64,000 bases of DNA from Thioclava dalianensis (GCF_000715505.1 NZ_JHEH01000009.1:1-64000); one strand, 5' to 3'. Numbered from the stretch's first letter, positions 36,083-44,211 are shown. A program made the numbers and translations. Notes: generated by a model from the letters alone, not told the origin.

Positions 36083-36517
36083 TCAGGCGACTTGCTCCAT
36101 CCGCTCCGTGCAAAGCTGCAACGCAGCCCGCGCCGCCTCGCGCCCTTTCTCGACGAAATGCTTGGCGAAGATCGTGCGGTGATGGTCTGTGTCGTGGAAC
36201 TGATGCGGTGTGAGTGCCACTGACAGGATCGGAACGCCAGTCTCAAGCCCTGCCTGCATCAACCCCGTCACGACCGATTGCGCCACGAAATCATGCCGGT
36301 AAATCCCGCCATCAACGATCAGAGCGGCTGCGGCGATGGCGCTATATCTGCCGCTGCGGGCCAGAGTTTGCGCGCGCAGGGGTAGCTCGAACGCGCCGGG
36401 CACGTCGAACACATCGACCTGATCTGCGGGGATGATCTGCAAGAAGCCCTCAAGCGCGCGATCAACGATCTCGGCGTGCCAGTTGGCTTTGATGAAGGCA
36501 AATCGGGTGGGTGTCAT
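36083..36517 (-). CDS. ribH: 6,7-dimethyl-8-ribityllumazine synthase (RibH2 type)
   Basis: The 144-residue enzyme makes the riboflavin precursor lumazine. Visible are FIKANWHAEIVDRAL with the aromatic substrate site, VPGAFELPLRAQTLA, DGGIYRHDFVAQSVVTGLMQAGLETGVPILSVALTPHQF, and HHRTIFAKHFVEKGREAA. The catalytic-histidine region reads IYRHD. Features such as TPHQFHD match the second, RibH2-type synthase of alphaproteobacteria. The ATG at 36517 follows AAAGGAG. It is a single-gene unit under an FMN riboswitch, apart from any other riboflavin gene. Confidence 0.92.
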   Translation of the reverse strand: MTPTRFAFIKANWHAEIVDRALEGFLQIIPADQVDVFDVPGAFELPLRAQTLARSGRYSAIAAAALIVDGGIYRHDFVAQSVVTGLMQAGLETGVPILSVALTPHQFHDTDHHRTIFAKHFVEKGREAARAALQLCTERMEQVA

Positions 36518-36519
36518 AG

Positions 36520-36560
36520 GTAATCTCCTTTGGTTGCGACACGTCACCCAAGGCGATTAC
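36520..36560 (-). promoter_or_regulatory. Hairpin masking the ribH ribosome-binding site (riboswitch expression platform)
   Basis: On the minus strand GTAATC-CCTT-GGT (from 36560) can pair with ACC-AAGG-GATTAC (to 36520), an imperfect 13-pair stem whose 3' arm contains the AAAGGAG ribosome-binding site. A competing stem at 36568-36602 (AAGAC ... GTCTT with GC-rich core) lies between it and the FMN aptamer. Confidence 0.7.
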
Positions 36561-36603
36561 AAGATCGAAGACGCCCCCCTTTGCGGGCGGCGTTCGTGTC
36601 TTG

Positions 36604-36745
36604 CTCTCTTTCATCCGGACTATGACCGTCGGCTCAGGCCTCGCACCTGATCTGCTGACCCTTTCGCCCGAAGGGGAAAGGCGCTCGCGGGCTCACGGAT
36701 CTCCTCCGCATACCGCCGGTGGGGAATTTCGCCCCGCCCTGAGAG
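36604..36745 (-). promoter_or_regulatory. FMN riboswitch (RFN element) upstream of ribH
   Basis: Reading the minus strand gives the conserved RFN order: AGGGCGGGGCGAAATTCCCC, ACCGGCGGTATG, AGCCCGCGAGCGCC, a variable stem, then AGATCAGGTGCGAG, CTGAGCCGACGGTCATAGTC and CCGGATGAAAGAG. P1 closes as CTCTC (from 36745) with GAGAG (at 36604-36608). All six helices expected of the aptamer can be placed. FMN binding would lower ribH expression. Confidence 0.95.
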
Positions 36746-36856
36746 TGAGGGGATTTTGCCCGCGACGGCATGGGCTGGCAAGCGCGAAAATGGGGTGCAG
36801 GGCTCTGCTTGCGTATCCCCGACCTGTCGCGCCATAGCGCGCATGAGCGCGCCCGC

Positions 36857-37552
36857 TCAGTCTCCGCTCCAGCCAAACCACGTCATCGGGTGGCCGGTGC
36901 GCGGGTGCCGGTCCTCGGACAGCCGGACCAGTCCCTGCGCGCGGTAGAACTGCTGGGCGCGGGCGTTCGTCGTGCTTGTATAGAGCCGGAATCCGTCTGG
37001 CATCGCGGCTTTGGCTTGCGCCATCAGCCGACGCCCCAAACCACGCCCGAGCCAGTCGGGATGCACGAATAGCTCGGCCAGGATCGCGGTTTGGGGGCGG
37101 ATCGCGAGAAAGGCCACGATCTGCGCTTGGGCCTCGCTGTCCGTCTCGGCCACTGTCACGTCCCAGCCCTCGTCCCATTCCTGATCGAGCCGTTCGCGCA
37201 GCGCGGCACGGCTGGGCATGACGGGTGGCCCGACGCCGGGCAGGCTTGCGCTGAGATGCCACAGATCGGCGATGGCGTCGCGGTCTTCGGTGCGGGCCGG
37301 GCGTAGGGTCAGCTCGCCGGATCGCGCGCCACGGCGCACCAGATAAAGCTTGAGCCCGTCGCGATCCTCAGCCTCAAGCAGCGCGTGCCCGGTCTGGGCG
37401 CAAAAATGCGGCACGTCGATCCAGCTTGCGCCGTCGGTTGCGCGCAGCCGCACCAGCGCGCCCGGCGCCAGCCCGTCAAGCACCTTGCGCAGGCGCAGAA
37501 CGGGCAGGGGGCATAACAGGCCGCGCGCATCGATTTCGGTGATCTGTTCCAT
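36857..37552 (-). CDS. Fusion of TusA-like sulfur-carrier domain and GNAT acetyltransferase
   Basis: In this 231-residue protein, residues 1 to about 78 match TusA/SirA proteins: DARGLLCPLPVLRLRKVLDGL with the active Cys of the CPxP motif (here CPLP), then ATDGASWIDVPHFCAQTGHALLE. Residues 85-231 form a GNAT N-acetyltransferase with the acetyl-CoA loop AELFVHPDWLGRGLGRRLMAQAKA and the C-terminal LYTSTTNARAQQFYRAQGLV. Fusion of a sulfur carrier to an acetyltransferase is unusual; the combined role is unknown. The gene is divergent from ccdA 95 bases away. The ATG at 37552 was taken as the start because the TusA fold begins there; an in-frame ATG seven codons upstream is possible. Confidence 0.8.
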   Translation of the reverse strand: MEQITEIDARGLLCPLPVLRLRKVLDGLAPGALVRLRATDGASWIDVPHFCAQTGHALLEAEDRDGLKLYLVRRGARSGELTLRPARTEDRDAIADLWHLSASLPGVGPPVMPSRAALRERLDQEWDEGWDVTVAETDSEAQAQIVAFLAIRPQTAILAELFVHPDWLGRGLGRRLMAQAKAAMPDGFRLYTSTTNARAQQFYRAQGLVRLSEDRHPRTGHPMTWFGWSGD

Positions 37553-37646
37553 GGAAGGCGGATTAGGGCGCATGCGCGGATTTGTCCACGATGTTGTGAG
37601 TTCACGACGAGGTGACCGCGCCCGTGCGATAGGCTATGCGTGGATC

Positions 37647-38390
37647 ATGTTTGGAATCGATCTTGCCAGTGCCGCCTTTTTGCCCGCCGCCCTTGTAGCA
37701 GGGGTCGCGGGGCTTTTATCCTTCCTGAGCCCCTGTGTGCTGCCGATTGTGCCGCCCTATCTGGCCTATATGGGTGGGGTGAGCATGGGCGATCTGCGCG
37801 AGGGCAAACGCTCGGCCGTGGTGCCTGCGGTGTTCTTCGTGCTCGGCCTCTCGACCGTCTTTCTGTTCATGGGCTTCGCGGCCTCGACCTTTGGGCGGTT
37901 CTTCCTGACCAATCAGGTCTTGTTCGGCCAGATCGCGGGCGTGGTGATCATCGTGCTGGGGCTGCATTTCATCGGTCTCTTCCGCATCGCCTTCCTTGAC
38001 CGTGAGGCGCGACTCGATGCGGGCGACCGGGGCGGCTCGAGTTTTGGCGCCTATGTGCTGGGGCTGGCCTTCGCCTTTGGCTGGACGCCCTGCATCGGTC
38101 CGCAGCTGGGCGCAATCCTGTCGCTCGCAGCCCAAGGGGGCGATCAGACGCGCGGCACGGCGTTGCTTGCGGTCTACGCGATGGGCCTTGGCATCCCCTT
38201 CCTGCTGGCCGCAATCTTCATTCAGCGCGCGATTGGCGTGATGAACCGGCTCAAGCCCTATATGGGCGTGATCGAGAAGGTGATGGGGGGCTTGCTGATC
38301 CTCGTCGGGCTTTTGATGCTGACCAACGCTTTCTCGGCGATCAGCTTCTGGCTGCTCGATACCTTCCCATGGCTCGCCCGACTGGGCTGA
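37647..38390 (+). CDS. ccdA: Cytochrome c biogenesis protein CcdA
   Basis: The 247-residue inner-membrane protein has six hydrophobic segments and the two CcdA/DsbD motifs with redox Cys: SFLSPCVLPIVPPYLAYM and FAFGWTPCIGPQLGAILSLA. It carries electrons from cytoplasmic thioredoxin to the periplasm, where they keep apocytochrome c thiols reduced. The ATG at 37647 starts the first membrane segment; the open frame continues upstream only as a shadow of the divergent gene. It stands alone between the TusA-GNAT gene and a bidirectional terminator. Confidence 0.94.
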   Translation: MFGIDLASAAFLPAALVAGVAGLLSFLSPCVLPIVPPYLAYMGGVSMGDLREGKRSAVVPAVFFVLGLSTVFLFMGFAASTFGRFFLTNQVLFGQIAGVVIIVLGLHFIGLFRIAFLDREARLDAGDRGGSSFGAYVLGLAFAFGWTPCIGPQLGAILSLAAQGGDQTRGTALLAVYAMGLGIPFLLAAIFIQRAIGVMNRLKPYMGVIEKVMGGLLILVGLLMLTNAFSAISFWLLDTFPWLARLG

Positions 38391-38411
38391 CAGAGCGCGC
38401 AGTACCGCATG

Positions 38412-38438
38412 AAAAAGGGCCGCGTGAGCGGCCCTTTT
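38412..38438. terminator. Bidirectional rho-independent terminator between ccdA and mmsA
   Basis: A 7-base perfect stem GGGCCGC/GCGGCCC with a GTGA loop is flanked by AAAAA on the left and TTTT on the right, so it serves ccdA on the plus strand and mmsA on the minus strand. Confidence 0.9.
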
Positions 38439-38458
38439 CTATCAATCTGGCAATGGCC

Positions 38459-39961
38459 TCAGTCGAGGGCTTTGAAGTTCAGGCTCGCGCCTTCGTCCTT
38501 GATGCCCGAGAACCAACGCGCCGTGACCGTCTTGGTCTTGGTGTAGAAGCGGAACGCGTCGGGGCCATACTGGTTGAGATCGCCAAAGGCCGATTTCTTC
38601 CAGCCACCGAAGGTGTAGTAGCTCAGCGGAACCGGGATCGGGAAGTTGATGCCGACCATGCCGACATTGACCTTGGAGGCAAAGTCACGGGCCACGTCAC
38701 CATCCGAGGTGTAGATCGCGGTGCCGTTGCCATAGGGGCTGTCGATCACGAGGTTGAGCGCATCGTCATAGGTCTTTGCGCGCACCATCGACAGAACCGG
38801 CCCGAAGATCTCTTCGCGGTAGATATCCATCTCCGGGGTCACGTCGTCAAACAGGCTCGGGCCGACGAAGAAGCCGTCCTCGTAGCCTTGGAGCGAGAAG
38901 TCACGCCCATCGACCACCAGTTTCGCACCTTGCTCGACGCCCGAATTGATCAGGCCGTTGATCCGGTCCTGCGCCTGCTTGGTGATGACGGGACCGTAAT
39001 CCACGTCTTCGCCTGCGGTGTAGGGGCCGACCTTGAGCTTTTCAATCTTCGGGATCAGACGCTCGACCAGCGCATCGGCGGTGCCATCGCCCACCGGAAC
39101 CGCAACCGAGATCGCCATGCAGCGTTCGCCTGCTGCGCCATAGCCCGCGCCGATCAGCGCGTCAGCGGCTTTGTCCATATCCGCATCGGGCATGATCAGC
39201 ATGTGGTTCTTGGCGCCGCCGAAGCACTGCGCGCGCTTGCCGTTCGCAGCAGCACGACCGTAGATATATTGCGCGATCGGGGTCGAGCCGACAAAGCCGA
39301 CGCCTTGGATGGTCTCATTGTCGAGGATCGTATCGACGGCTTCTTTGTCGCCGTTGATCACCTGCAAGACGCCATCGGGAAGGCCTGCTTCCTGAGCCAG
39401 CTGAGCCAGCATCAGCGCGGTCGTGGGCGTGCGCTCCGAGGGCTTGAGGATCATCGCGTTGCCAGCCGACAGCGCCGGGCCCATTTTCCACAGCGGGATC
39501 ATGGCGGGGAAGTTGAACGGCGTGATGCCGGCCACAACGCCCAGCGGCTGACGCATCGAGTAAAGATCGATGCCCGGACCTGCATTGTCGGTATACTCGC
39601 CCTTGAGGAAGGACGGCGCGCCCATGCAAACTTCGATCACTTCAAGACCGCGCTGCACGTCGCCGCGTGCATCGGGGAGGGTCTTGCCGTGCTCGCGCGA
39701 GAGCGCCTCTGCGAGCTTGTCCATGTCCCGCTCGATGAGCTGACCGAATTTCATCATGACCCGAGCGCGACGCTGCGGGTTCACTTGCATCCACTCAAGC
39801 TGGGCTTCGGCGGCATCGTTGATGGCGCTTTCCAGCTCTGCCGGTGAGGCCAGCGCGACTTTCGCCTGCACTTCGCCAGTGGCGGGATTGTAGACATCGC
39901 TGAAGCGGCCCGACGTGCCCGCGACGCGCTTGCCGTTAATCCAGTGACCGATTTCTTCCAT
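38459..39961 (-). CDS. mmsA: Methylmalonate-semialdehyde dehydrogenase (CoA-acylating)
   Basis: The 500-residue aldehyde dehydrogenase converts methylmalonate or malonate semialdehyde to propionyl- or acetyl-CoA in valine, beta-alanine and inositol breakdown. It shows ITPFNFPAMIPLWKMGPALSAGNAMILKPSERTP, GVGFVGSTPIAQYIYGRAAANGKRAQCFGGAKNHM, and the catalytic Cys in GERCMAISVAV, plus VNVGMVGINFPIPVPLSYYTFGGWKKS, typical of the CoA-dependent MmsA branch. The ATG at 39961 has GGAGGA before it; a TTG four codons earlier is less likely. A divergent LysR gene lies next to it. Confidence 0.95.
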   Translation of the reverse strand: MEEIGHWINGKRVAGTSGRFSDVYNPATGEVQAKVALASPAELESAINDAAEAQLEWMQVNPQRRARVMMKFGQLIERDMDKLAEALSREHGKTLPDARGDVQRGLEVIEVCMGAPSFLKGEYTDNAGPGIDLYSMRQPLGVVAGITPFNFPAMIPLWKMGPALSAGNAMILKPSERTPTTALMLAQLAQEAGLPDGVLQVINGDKEAVDTILDNETIQGVGFVGSTPIAQYIYGRAAANGKRAQCFGGAKNHMLIMPDADMDKAADALIGAGYGAAGERCMAISVAVPVGDGTADALVERLIPKIEKLKVGPYTAGEDVDYGPVITKQAQDRINGLINSGVEQGAKLVVDGRDFSLQGYEDGFFVGPSLFDDVTPEMDIYREEIFGPVLSMVRAKTYDDALNLVIDSPYGNGTAIYTSDGDVARDFASKVNVGMVGINFPIPVPLSYYTFGGWKKSAFGDLNQYGPDAFRFYTKTKTVTARWFSGIKDEGASLNFKALD

Positions 39962-40045
39962 GATGTCCTCCAAACTGACTTTACGTTTAGCGCTACATTA
40001 GTCTTGCGATTTTGCGCTTGAAAGAGGAAGAAACCCAAAAGCGTT

Positions 40046-40059
40046 TTGCAAATCTGCAA
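40046..40059. promoter_or_regulatory. Candidate LysR-type binding site
   Basis: TTGCA-N4-TGCAA, an inverted repeat in the divergent mmsA-lysR gap, directly before the ribosome-binding site of the regulator gene. Position and dyad fit autoregulation, but the T-N11-A rule is only approximate here. Confidence 0.4.
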
Positions 40060-40068
40060 AGGACTATC

Positions 40069-40986
40069 ATGTTTGATTGGGATGATCTGCGTATTTTCTT
40101 GGCCGTCGCGCGGACCGAAAGCCTGTCTGGCGCAGGGCGGGGGCTGAAGCTCGACGCGGCCACGGTGGGGCGGCGGATCGCGCGTCTGGAAGAACGGCTC
40201 TCGGCCAAGCTGTTCATGAAATCACCGCAGGGCTATGCGCTCTCGGAGGCAGGGGATCGGCTTTTGCCCCATGCCGAGGCCGCCGAGCAGGCGTTCGCGG
40301 GCGCCGAGGAGGAGCTTTCGGGCACGGCGGGCCAGCTTACCGGTCAGCTTCGGATCGGCGCGCCCGATGGCTGCGCGAATTACCTTTTGCCGCAGGTCTG
40401 CGCGCGGATTTGCGATGCCAATCCCGGGCTTGAGATCCAGATCGTGGCCCTGCCGCGGGTCGTCAATCTCTCCAAGCGCGAGGCCGATATGGCGATTGCC
40501 GTCTCGCGCCCGACGGCGGGGCGGCTGACGGTTCAGAAGATCAGCGATTATCACCTGCATCTCGCCGCCCACAGCGATTATCTCGCCAAAGCGTCGCCCG
40601 TGCGTGACAAGGCCGATCTGCGCGCGCATCGGATGATCGGCTATATTCCCGACATGATCTTCGACAAAGAGCTGGATTATTTCGCCGAGACCGAAGCGCA
40701 GGTGGTTGGGCTCGCCTCCAATTCGGCCTCGGTGCAGATGCATATGATCCAGGCAGGGGCGGGGATCGGGATCGTGCATGACTTCGCCATTCCCTTCGCG
40801 CCCGGCGTCGTGCGGGTGTTGCCCGAGACGGTGCGTCTGACCCGCGCCTTCTGGCTGATCCGCCATGTCGATGACCGCCGCTCGGAGCGGCTGACCCGCC
40901 TTGCCGAGGCGCTGGGGCAGGGGCTGCGCAACGAGGTGGCGCGGCTTGAGACCCTTGCCGTTGCCGAAACATGGTCGCAACCGTGA
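40069..40986 (+). CDS. LysR-family transcriptional regulator, probable mmsA regulator
   Basis: The 305-residue regulator has the LysR helix-turn-helix at residues 2-60 (WDDLRIFLAVARTESLSGAGRGLKLDAATVGRRIARLEERLSAKLF) and a periplasmic-binding-like effector domain afterwards. AAGGA lies five bases before the ATG at 40069. Divergence from mmsA with an inverted repeat in the gap makes mmsA the likely target; the inducer is not known. The N-terminal wing is of the type common in LysR proteins of the YhcS or AaeR subgroup. Confidence 0.88.
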   Translation: MFDWDDLRIFLAVARTESLSGAGRGLKLDAATVGRRIARLEERLSAKLFMKSPQGYALSEAGDRLLPHAEAAEQAFAGAEEELSGTAGQLTGQLRIGAPDGCANYLLPQVCARICDANPGLEIQIVALPRVVNLSKREADMAIAVSRPTAGRLTVQKISDYHLHLAAHSDYLAKASPVRDKADLRAHRMIGYIPDMIFDKELDYFAETEAQVVGLASNSASVQMHMIQAGAGIGIVHDFAIPFAPGVVRVLPETVRLTRAFWLIRHVDDRRSERLTRLAEALGQGLRNEVARLETLAVAETWSQP

Positions 40987-41058
40987 TCGCCTTTCGGTTG
41001 ACAGAACAGGAAATGCAGGGGACGCTTGATTATACGCGATGTTTTCAGGGAGGCCGCC

Positions 41059-41493
41059 ATGCAGGTCATGCAAATTCTTAAGGGTAAGGGCCAGAGCGAG
41101 GTCATCACCGTCCAGCCCGATACGACACTGGCCGATGTCGTGGCCGTTCTCTCGTCGAAGCGGATCGGGGCGGTGATCGTCTCCACCGATGGGCAAGACG
41201 TGAAGGGCATCCTGTCGGAGCGGGACGTGGTGCGCGAAATGGCCCGGCGCGGCATGAGCTGCCTGACGCTGCGCGCCTCCGAGGTGATGACGCGCGACCC
41301 CAAATCCTGCGCGCCGATGGACAATACCGATGTCGTGCTGACCCGGATGACGGAAGGGCGGTTTCGCCACATGCCGGTGATGGAGGATGGCAAAATGGTC
41401 AGCCTGATCTCGATCGGCGATGTGGTGAAGGCGCGTCTCGACGAGCTGCATATGGAGAAAGAGGCCCTTCAAGGGATGATCATGGGTAACTGA
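41059..41493 (+). CDS. CBS-domain protein
   Basis: The 144-residue protein is almost entirely a CBS pair: ITVQPDTTLADVVAVLSSKRIGAVIVSTDGQDVKGILSERDVV, then SEVMTRDPKSCAPMDNTDVVLTRMTEGRFRHMPVMEDGKMVSLISIGDVVKARLDEL. Tandem CBS domains bind adenine nucleotides and act as energy or ligand sensors. The ATG at 41059 follows GGGAGG. The gene precedes coaD by a short hairpin-rich spacer. Confidence 0.85.
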   Translation: MQVMQILKGKGQSEVITVQPDTTLADVVAVLSSKRIGAVIVSTDGQDVKGILSERDVVREMARRGMSCLTLRASEVMTRDPKSCAPMDNTDVVLTRMTEGRFRHMPVMEDGKMVSLISIGDVVKARLDELHMEKEALQGMIMGN

Positions 41494-41525
41494 TGGCGCC
41501 CACTGCATTCTTCGCTCTTGCAATC

Positions 41526-41568
41526 GCGCACGCAATATAGTTGCGTGCGCCCACCCGGATTGCGGGTG
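41526..41568 (+). other. Two adjacent stem-loops in the CBS-coaD spacer
   Basis: The first is a perfect 10-base stem GCGCACGCAA/TTGCGTGCGC with a 5-base loop, the second a 6-base stem CACCCG/CGGGTG. Neither is followed by a T-tract. They sit between the CBS stop and the coaD ribosome-binding site. Confidence 0.6.
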
Positions 41569-41585
41569 TCAGAGAAAGGGTTTGC

Positions 41586-42086
41586 ATGCGCATCGGTCTC
41601 TATCCCGGAACCTTCGATCCGGTCACGCTGGGTCATATCGATATCATCGAACGGGCGCTTGCGCTTGTCGACCGGCTGGTCATCGGGGTTGCGATCAACC
41701 GCGACAAAGGCCCGCTTTTCGATCTGGAAACCCGCGTCTCGATGATCGAGGCGGAATGTGCTGCGATCACCGCGCGCTGTGGCGGCGAAATCATGGTGCA
41801 TCCGTTCGAGAACCTGCTGATCGATTGTGCCCGCGATGTCGGTGCGGGCGTGATCGTGCGCGGCCTGCGCGCGGTTGCCGATTTTGAATATGAATTTCAG
41901 ATGGTTGGAATGAACCGCCTGCTCGATCCGCAGATCGAGACGGTCTTTCTGATGGCGGATGCGCGGCGTCAGGCGATTGCCTCGAAACTGGTCAAGGAAA
42001 TCGCGCGCCTCGACGGGGATGTCTCGAAATTCGTCACCCCCGCCGTGCGCGAGGCGCTCATGCGCGCCTATTCCACGAAGGCCTGA
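41586..42086 (+). CDS. coaD: Phosphopantetheine adenylyltransferase
   Basis: The 166-residue enzyme adenylates 4'-phosphopantetheine in coenzyme A synthesis. It has the nucleotidyltransferase signature GLYPGTFDPVTLGHIDIIERAL at the N-terminus, VRGLRAVADFEYEFQMVGMNRLL, and the loop VSKFVTPAVREAL near the C-terminus. The ATG at 41586 has AAAGGG five bases upstream. The stop abuts that of the convergent yfdX in TGATCA. Confidence 0.95.
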   Translation: MRIGLYPGTFDPVTLGHIDIIERALALVDRLVIGVAINRDKGPLFDLETRVSMIEAECAAITARCGGEIMVHPFENLLIDCARDVGAGVIVRGLRAVADFEYEFQMVGMNRLLDPQIETVFLMADARRQAIASKLVKEIARLDGDVSKFVTPAVREALMRAYSTKA

Positions 42087-42848
42087 TCACCCGGCTGTGG
42101 CCTTGGCCTGTGCGGTGGTGCTTTGCGCCGCACCTGTCGTGGTCTTGGCCGCGGCGGAGCTTTGCGCCTTGCCCGCCTGCGCTGGCAGATCATTGAGCCC
42201 CCATTGGTCGATCACCACGGAATCTTCGATTTTCTTGAGTTCGAGATTGGCCTCATAGAACTTGCCTTTGCCGATCTCGCTCGCAGCCATCTTCAGATCC
42301 GCGATAGCCGGTTTGCCCGCGACCAGCGCCGCCGAGATCGACACGTTGATATCCTGCGCCTTGAGCGTATCCGCAGCCCCCTTGCTGTCGCCCGACGCGA
42401 TCTGCTTATTGGCTTTCGTGACGGCTTTTTGATTGTCCGGGGTGACTTTGAAATCTTCCCCCAGCGCGATCGAACTGTCGAAGGGCAGGTAGGTGAGGGA
42501 CGGATCGCCGGTTTTCGACTTCACGCCCCATTTGGCTTCGGATTTTTCCGCCGAGGTCATCTTCTCGAGCGCTTTGTTCGTCATCTTATCCGCGATCTTC
42601 GGCTGGCCGTCGAACAGCGCGAGCCGGGCGGCGCGCACATCGCGCATCGCGCTATAGGCGTCATCCACCGTCGTCACCAGACCCTTGCTTGTGTTGCTGC
42701 TGGCCGTCGTCTGCGCGACCGCATCCTTGTTGGTCTGCATTGTCTTGGTGCTCGCACCGGTGCTGCCCTGATCGGCCAGTGCGGCGACCGGTCCCGCGGC
42801 CAGCGCGGTGGTCAAGACGAGTGCGAGCAGATTGCTTTTGCGTTTCAT
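42087..42848 (-). CDS. YfdX family periplasmic protein
   Basis: The 253-residue protein has a signal peptide (MKRKSNLLALVLTTALAAGPVAALA) and a YfdX domain (AMRDVRAARLALFDGQPKIADKMTNKAL, then GDSKGAADTLKAQDINVSISAALVAGKPAIADL) with helical heptad-like repeats. The C-terminal 25 residues are an Ala/Thr/Gln-rich tail. YfdX-like proteins are linked with acid or envelope stress in enterobacteria; the role here is inferred only by family. It lies convergent with coaD. Confidence 0.85.
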   Translation of the reverse strand: MKRKSNLLALVLTTALAAGPVAALADQGSTGASTKTMQTNKDAVAQTTASSNTSKGLVTTVDDAYSAMRDVRAARLALFDGQPKIADKMTNKALEKMTSAEKSEAKWGVKSKTGDPSLTYLPFDSSIALGEDFKVTPDNQKAVTKANKQIASGDSKGAADTLKAQDINVSISAALVAGKPAIADLKMAASEIGKGKFYEANLELKKIEDSVVIDQWGLNDLPAQAGKAQSSAAAKTTTGAAQSTTAQAKATAG

Positions 42849-43025
42849 GGATCAAACCCCTTTCCAGAGTGTCATCGTACCATTTGAAAACCGCCATTCC
42901 GTGGCTTTCAAATGCGAAACGCGCCTCGATAAAGCTCGGTTCGTTCACTGTGGATCAAGGCTACGGGGCGCGCTGTGTGCGCTCTGCGATCCGTGTTGTC
43001 GTGCGATGGGATGAGAGCACGCATG

Positions 43026-43054
43026 AAAAAACGGGCGCGCCTGAGCCCGCCCGT
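43026..43054 (-). terminator. Rho-independent terminator of the gap operon
   Basis: Minus-strand arms ACGGGCG and CGCCCGT enclose a GC-rich loop and are followed by TTTTTT. It lies about 90 bases past the first gap gene's stop, with the intergenic repeat copy 2 between. Confidence 0.85.
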
Positions 43055-43059
43055 TCCTG

Positions 43060-43132
43060 CTTCCTTTTGATCCAAATATCCCGGGGGAGACGATCAAAAC
43101 CTTTGGTTTTGGCCGTTGGGGGCAGAGCCCCC
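43060..43132 (-). repeat. Modular intergenic repeat element, copy 2
   Basis: Read on the minus strand: GGGGGCTCTGCCCCC, then a hairpin CAAAACC/GGTTTTG, then CCCCCGGGATATTTGGATC followed by AAAAGGAAG. The outer modules match copy 1 at 23652-23709; the middle hairpin differs in sequence, which suggests structure rather than sequence is kept. Confidence 0.7.
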
Positions 43133-43144
43133 GCCCGTGTGGGG

Positions 43145-44146
43145 TCAGATCAGCTTACCCATGGCGACGGCCGTATCGGCCATCCGGTTCGAGAAGCCCC
43201 ACTCGTTGTCATACCAGCTCAGGATGCGGACCATGCGGCCTTCCATCACCTTGGTCTGATCCATATGGAAGATCGAGCTGTGGGGGTCGTGGTTGAAATC
43301 GCTCGAGACGTTGGGGCGGTCGGTATAGCCCAGCACGCCTTTGAGCGGACCGTCAGCGGCCGCACGGATCGCGGCGTTGATCTCTTCGACGGTGGTGTCG
43401 CGCGCGGCCTCGAAGACCAGATCCACGACCGAGACATTGGGGGTGGGGACGCGGATCGCCACACCATCGAGCTTGCCCGCCAGCTCCGGCAGCACCAGGC
43501 CCACGGCCTTTGCCGCACCGGTCGAGGTCGGGATCATGCTCAGGGCTGCGGCACGGGCGCGATACAGATCCTTATGCATCGTATCGAGCGTCGGCTGATC
43601 GCCGGTATAGGAGTGGATCGTGGTCATGAAGCCCTTGGAGATCCCAACCGCATCATTGAGCACCTTGGCCACGGGGCTCAGGCAGTTCGTGGTGCACGAC
43701 GCGTTCGAGACGACCAGATCCTCGGAGGTCAGCGTGTCGTCATTGACCTTGAACACGATCGTTTTGTCCGCGCCGCTTGCGGGCGCAGAGACCAGCACGC
43801 GCTTGGAGCCGTTCTCGAGGTGATAGGCTGCCTTGTCGCGCGCGGTGAAGATGCCCGTGCATTCCAACGCGATATCGACATCGCCCCAGGGCAGTTCCTT
43901 GGGGTCGCGGATCGCTGTGACCTTGATCGGCCCGCGCCCGGCATCGATCGTGTCTTCGGTGGTTTTCACCTCGACCGGGAAGCGGCCATGGACGCTATCA
44001 AATTGCAAAAGATGGGCGTTGGTTTCGACCGGACCCAGATCGTTGATCGCGATCACCTCGATATCGGTGCGACCCGATTCGATGATCCCGCGCAGCACAT
44101 TGCGCCCGATCCGTCCAAATCCGTTGATGGCTACCTTGACCGTCAT
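43145..44146 (-). CDS. gap: Glyceraldehyde-3-phosphate dehydrogenase, NAD-type
   Basis: The 333-residue enzyme oxidises glyceraldehyde 3-phosphate with phosphate. It has AINGFGRIGRNVLRG, the catalytic block SNASCTTNCLSP, TTIHSYTGDQPTLDTMHKDLYRARAAALSMIPTSTGAAKA and SWYDNEWGFSNRM. Asp36 in AINDLG is the residue that binds the NAD ribose, so NAD use is predicted. It is the last gene of the run gap-small ORF-gap on the minus strand and is closed by a terminator. Confidence 0.95.
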   Translation of the reverse strand: MTVKVAINGFGRIGRNVLRGIIESGRTDIEVIAINDLGPVETNAHLLQFDSVHGRFPVEVKTTEDTIDAGRGPIKVTAIRDPKELPWGDVDIALECTGIFTARDKAAYHLENGSKRVLVSAPASGADKTIVFKVNDDTLTSEDLVVSNASCTTNCLSPVAKVLNDAVGISKGFMTTIHSYTGDQPTLDTMHKDLYRARAAALSMIPTSTGAAKAVGLVLPELAGKLDGVAIRVPTPNVSVVDLVFEAARDTTVEEINAAIRAAADGPLKGVLGYTDRPNVSSDFNHDPHSSIFHMDQTKVMEGRMVRILSWYDNEWGFSNRMADTAVAMGKLI

Positions 44147-44199
44147 GTCAATTCTCCTTTGGCTGCCAGCCCGGCAAGGTCTGCGCGGGCTGTATTCCC

Positions 44200-44211
44200 G
44201 TTACCGCTAAC
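44200..44211. promoter_or_regulatory. Candidate operator before the downstream gap gene
   Basis: GTTA-CCGC-TAAC, a dyad whose CGCTAACA half also occurs in the large inverted repeat upstream of the other gap gene. It lies 54 bases before the gap start. Confidence 0.45.

Noticed and set aside
33088-36246. A 1052-codon open frame on the minus strand opposite rne
   Set aside because: It shadows rne and its low-complexity tail; composition is skewed to Leu, Arg and Gly with no recognisable domain.
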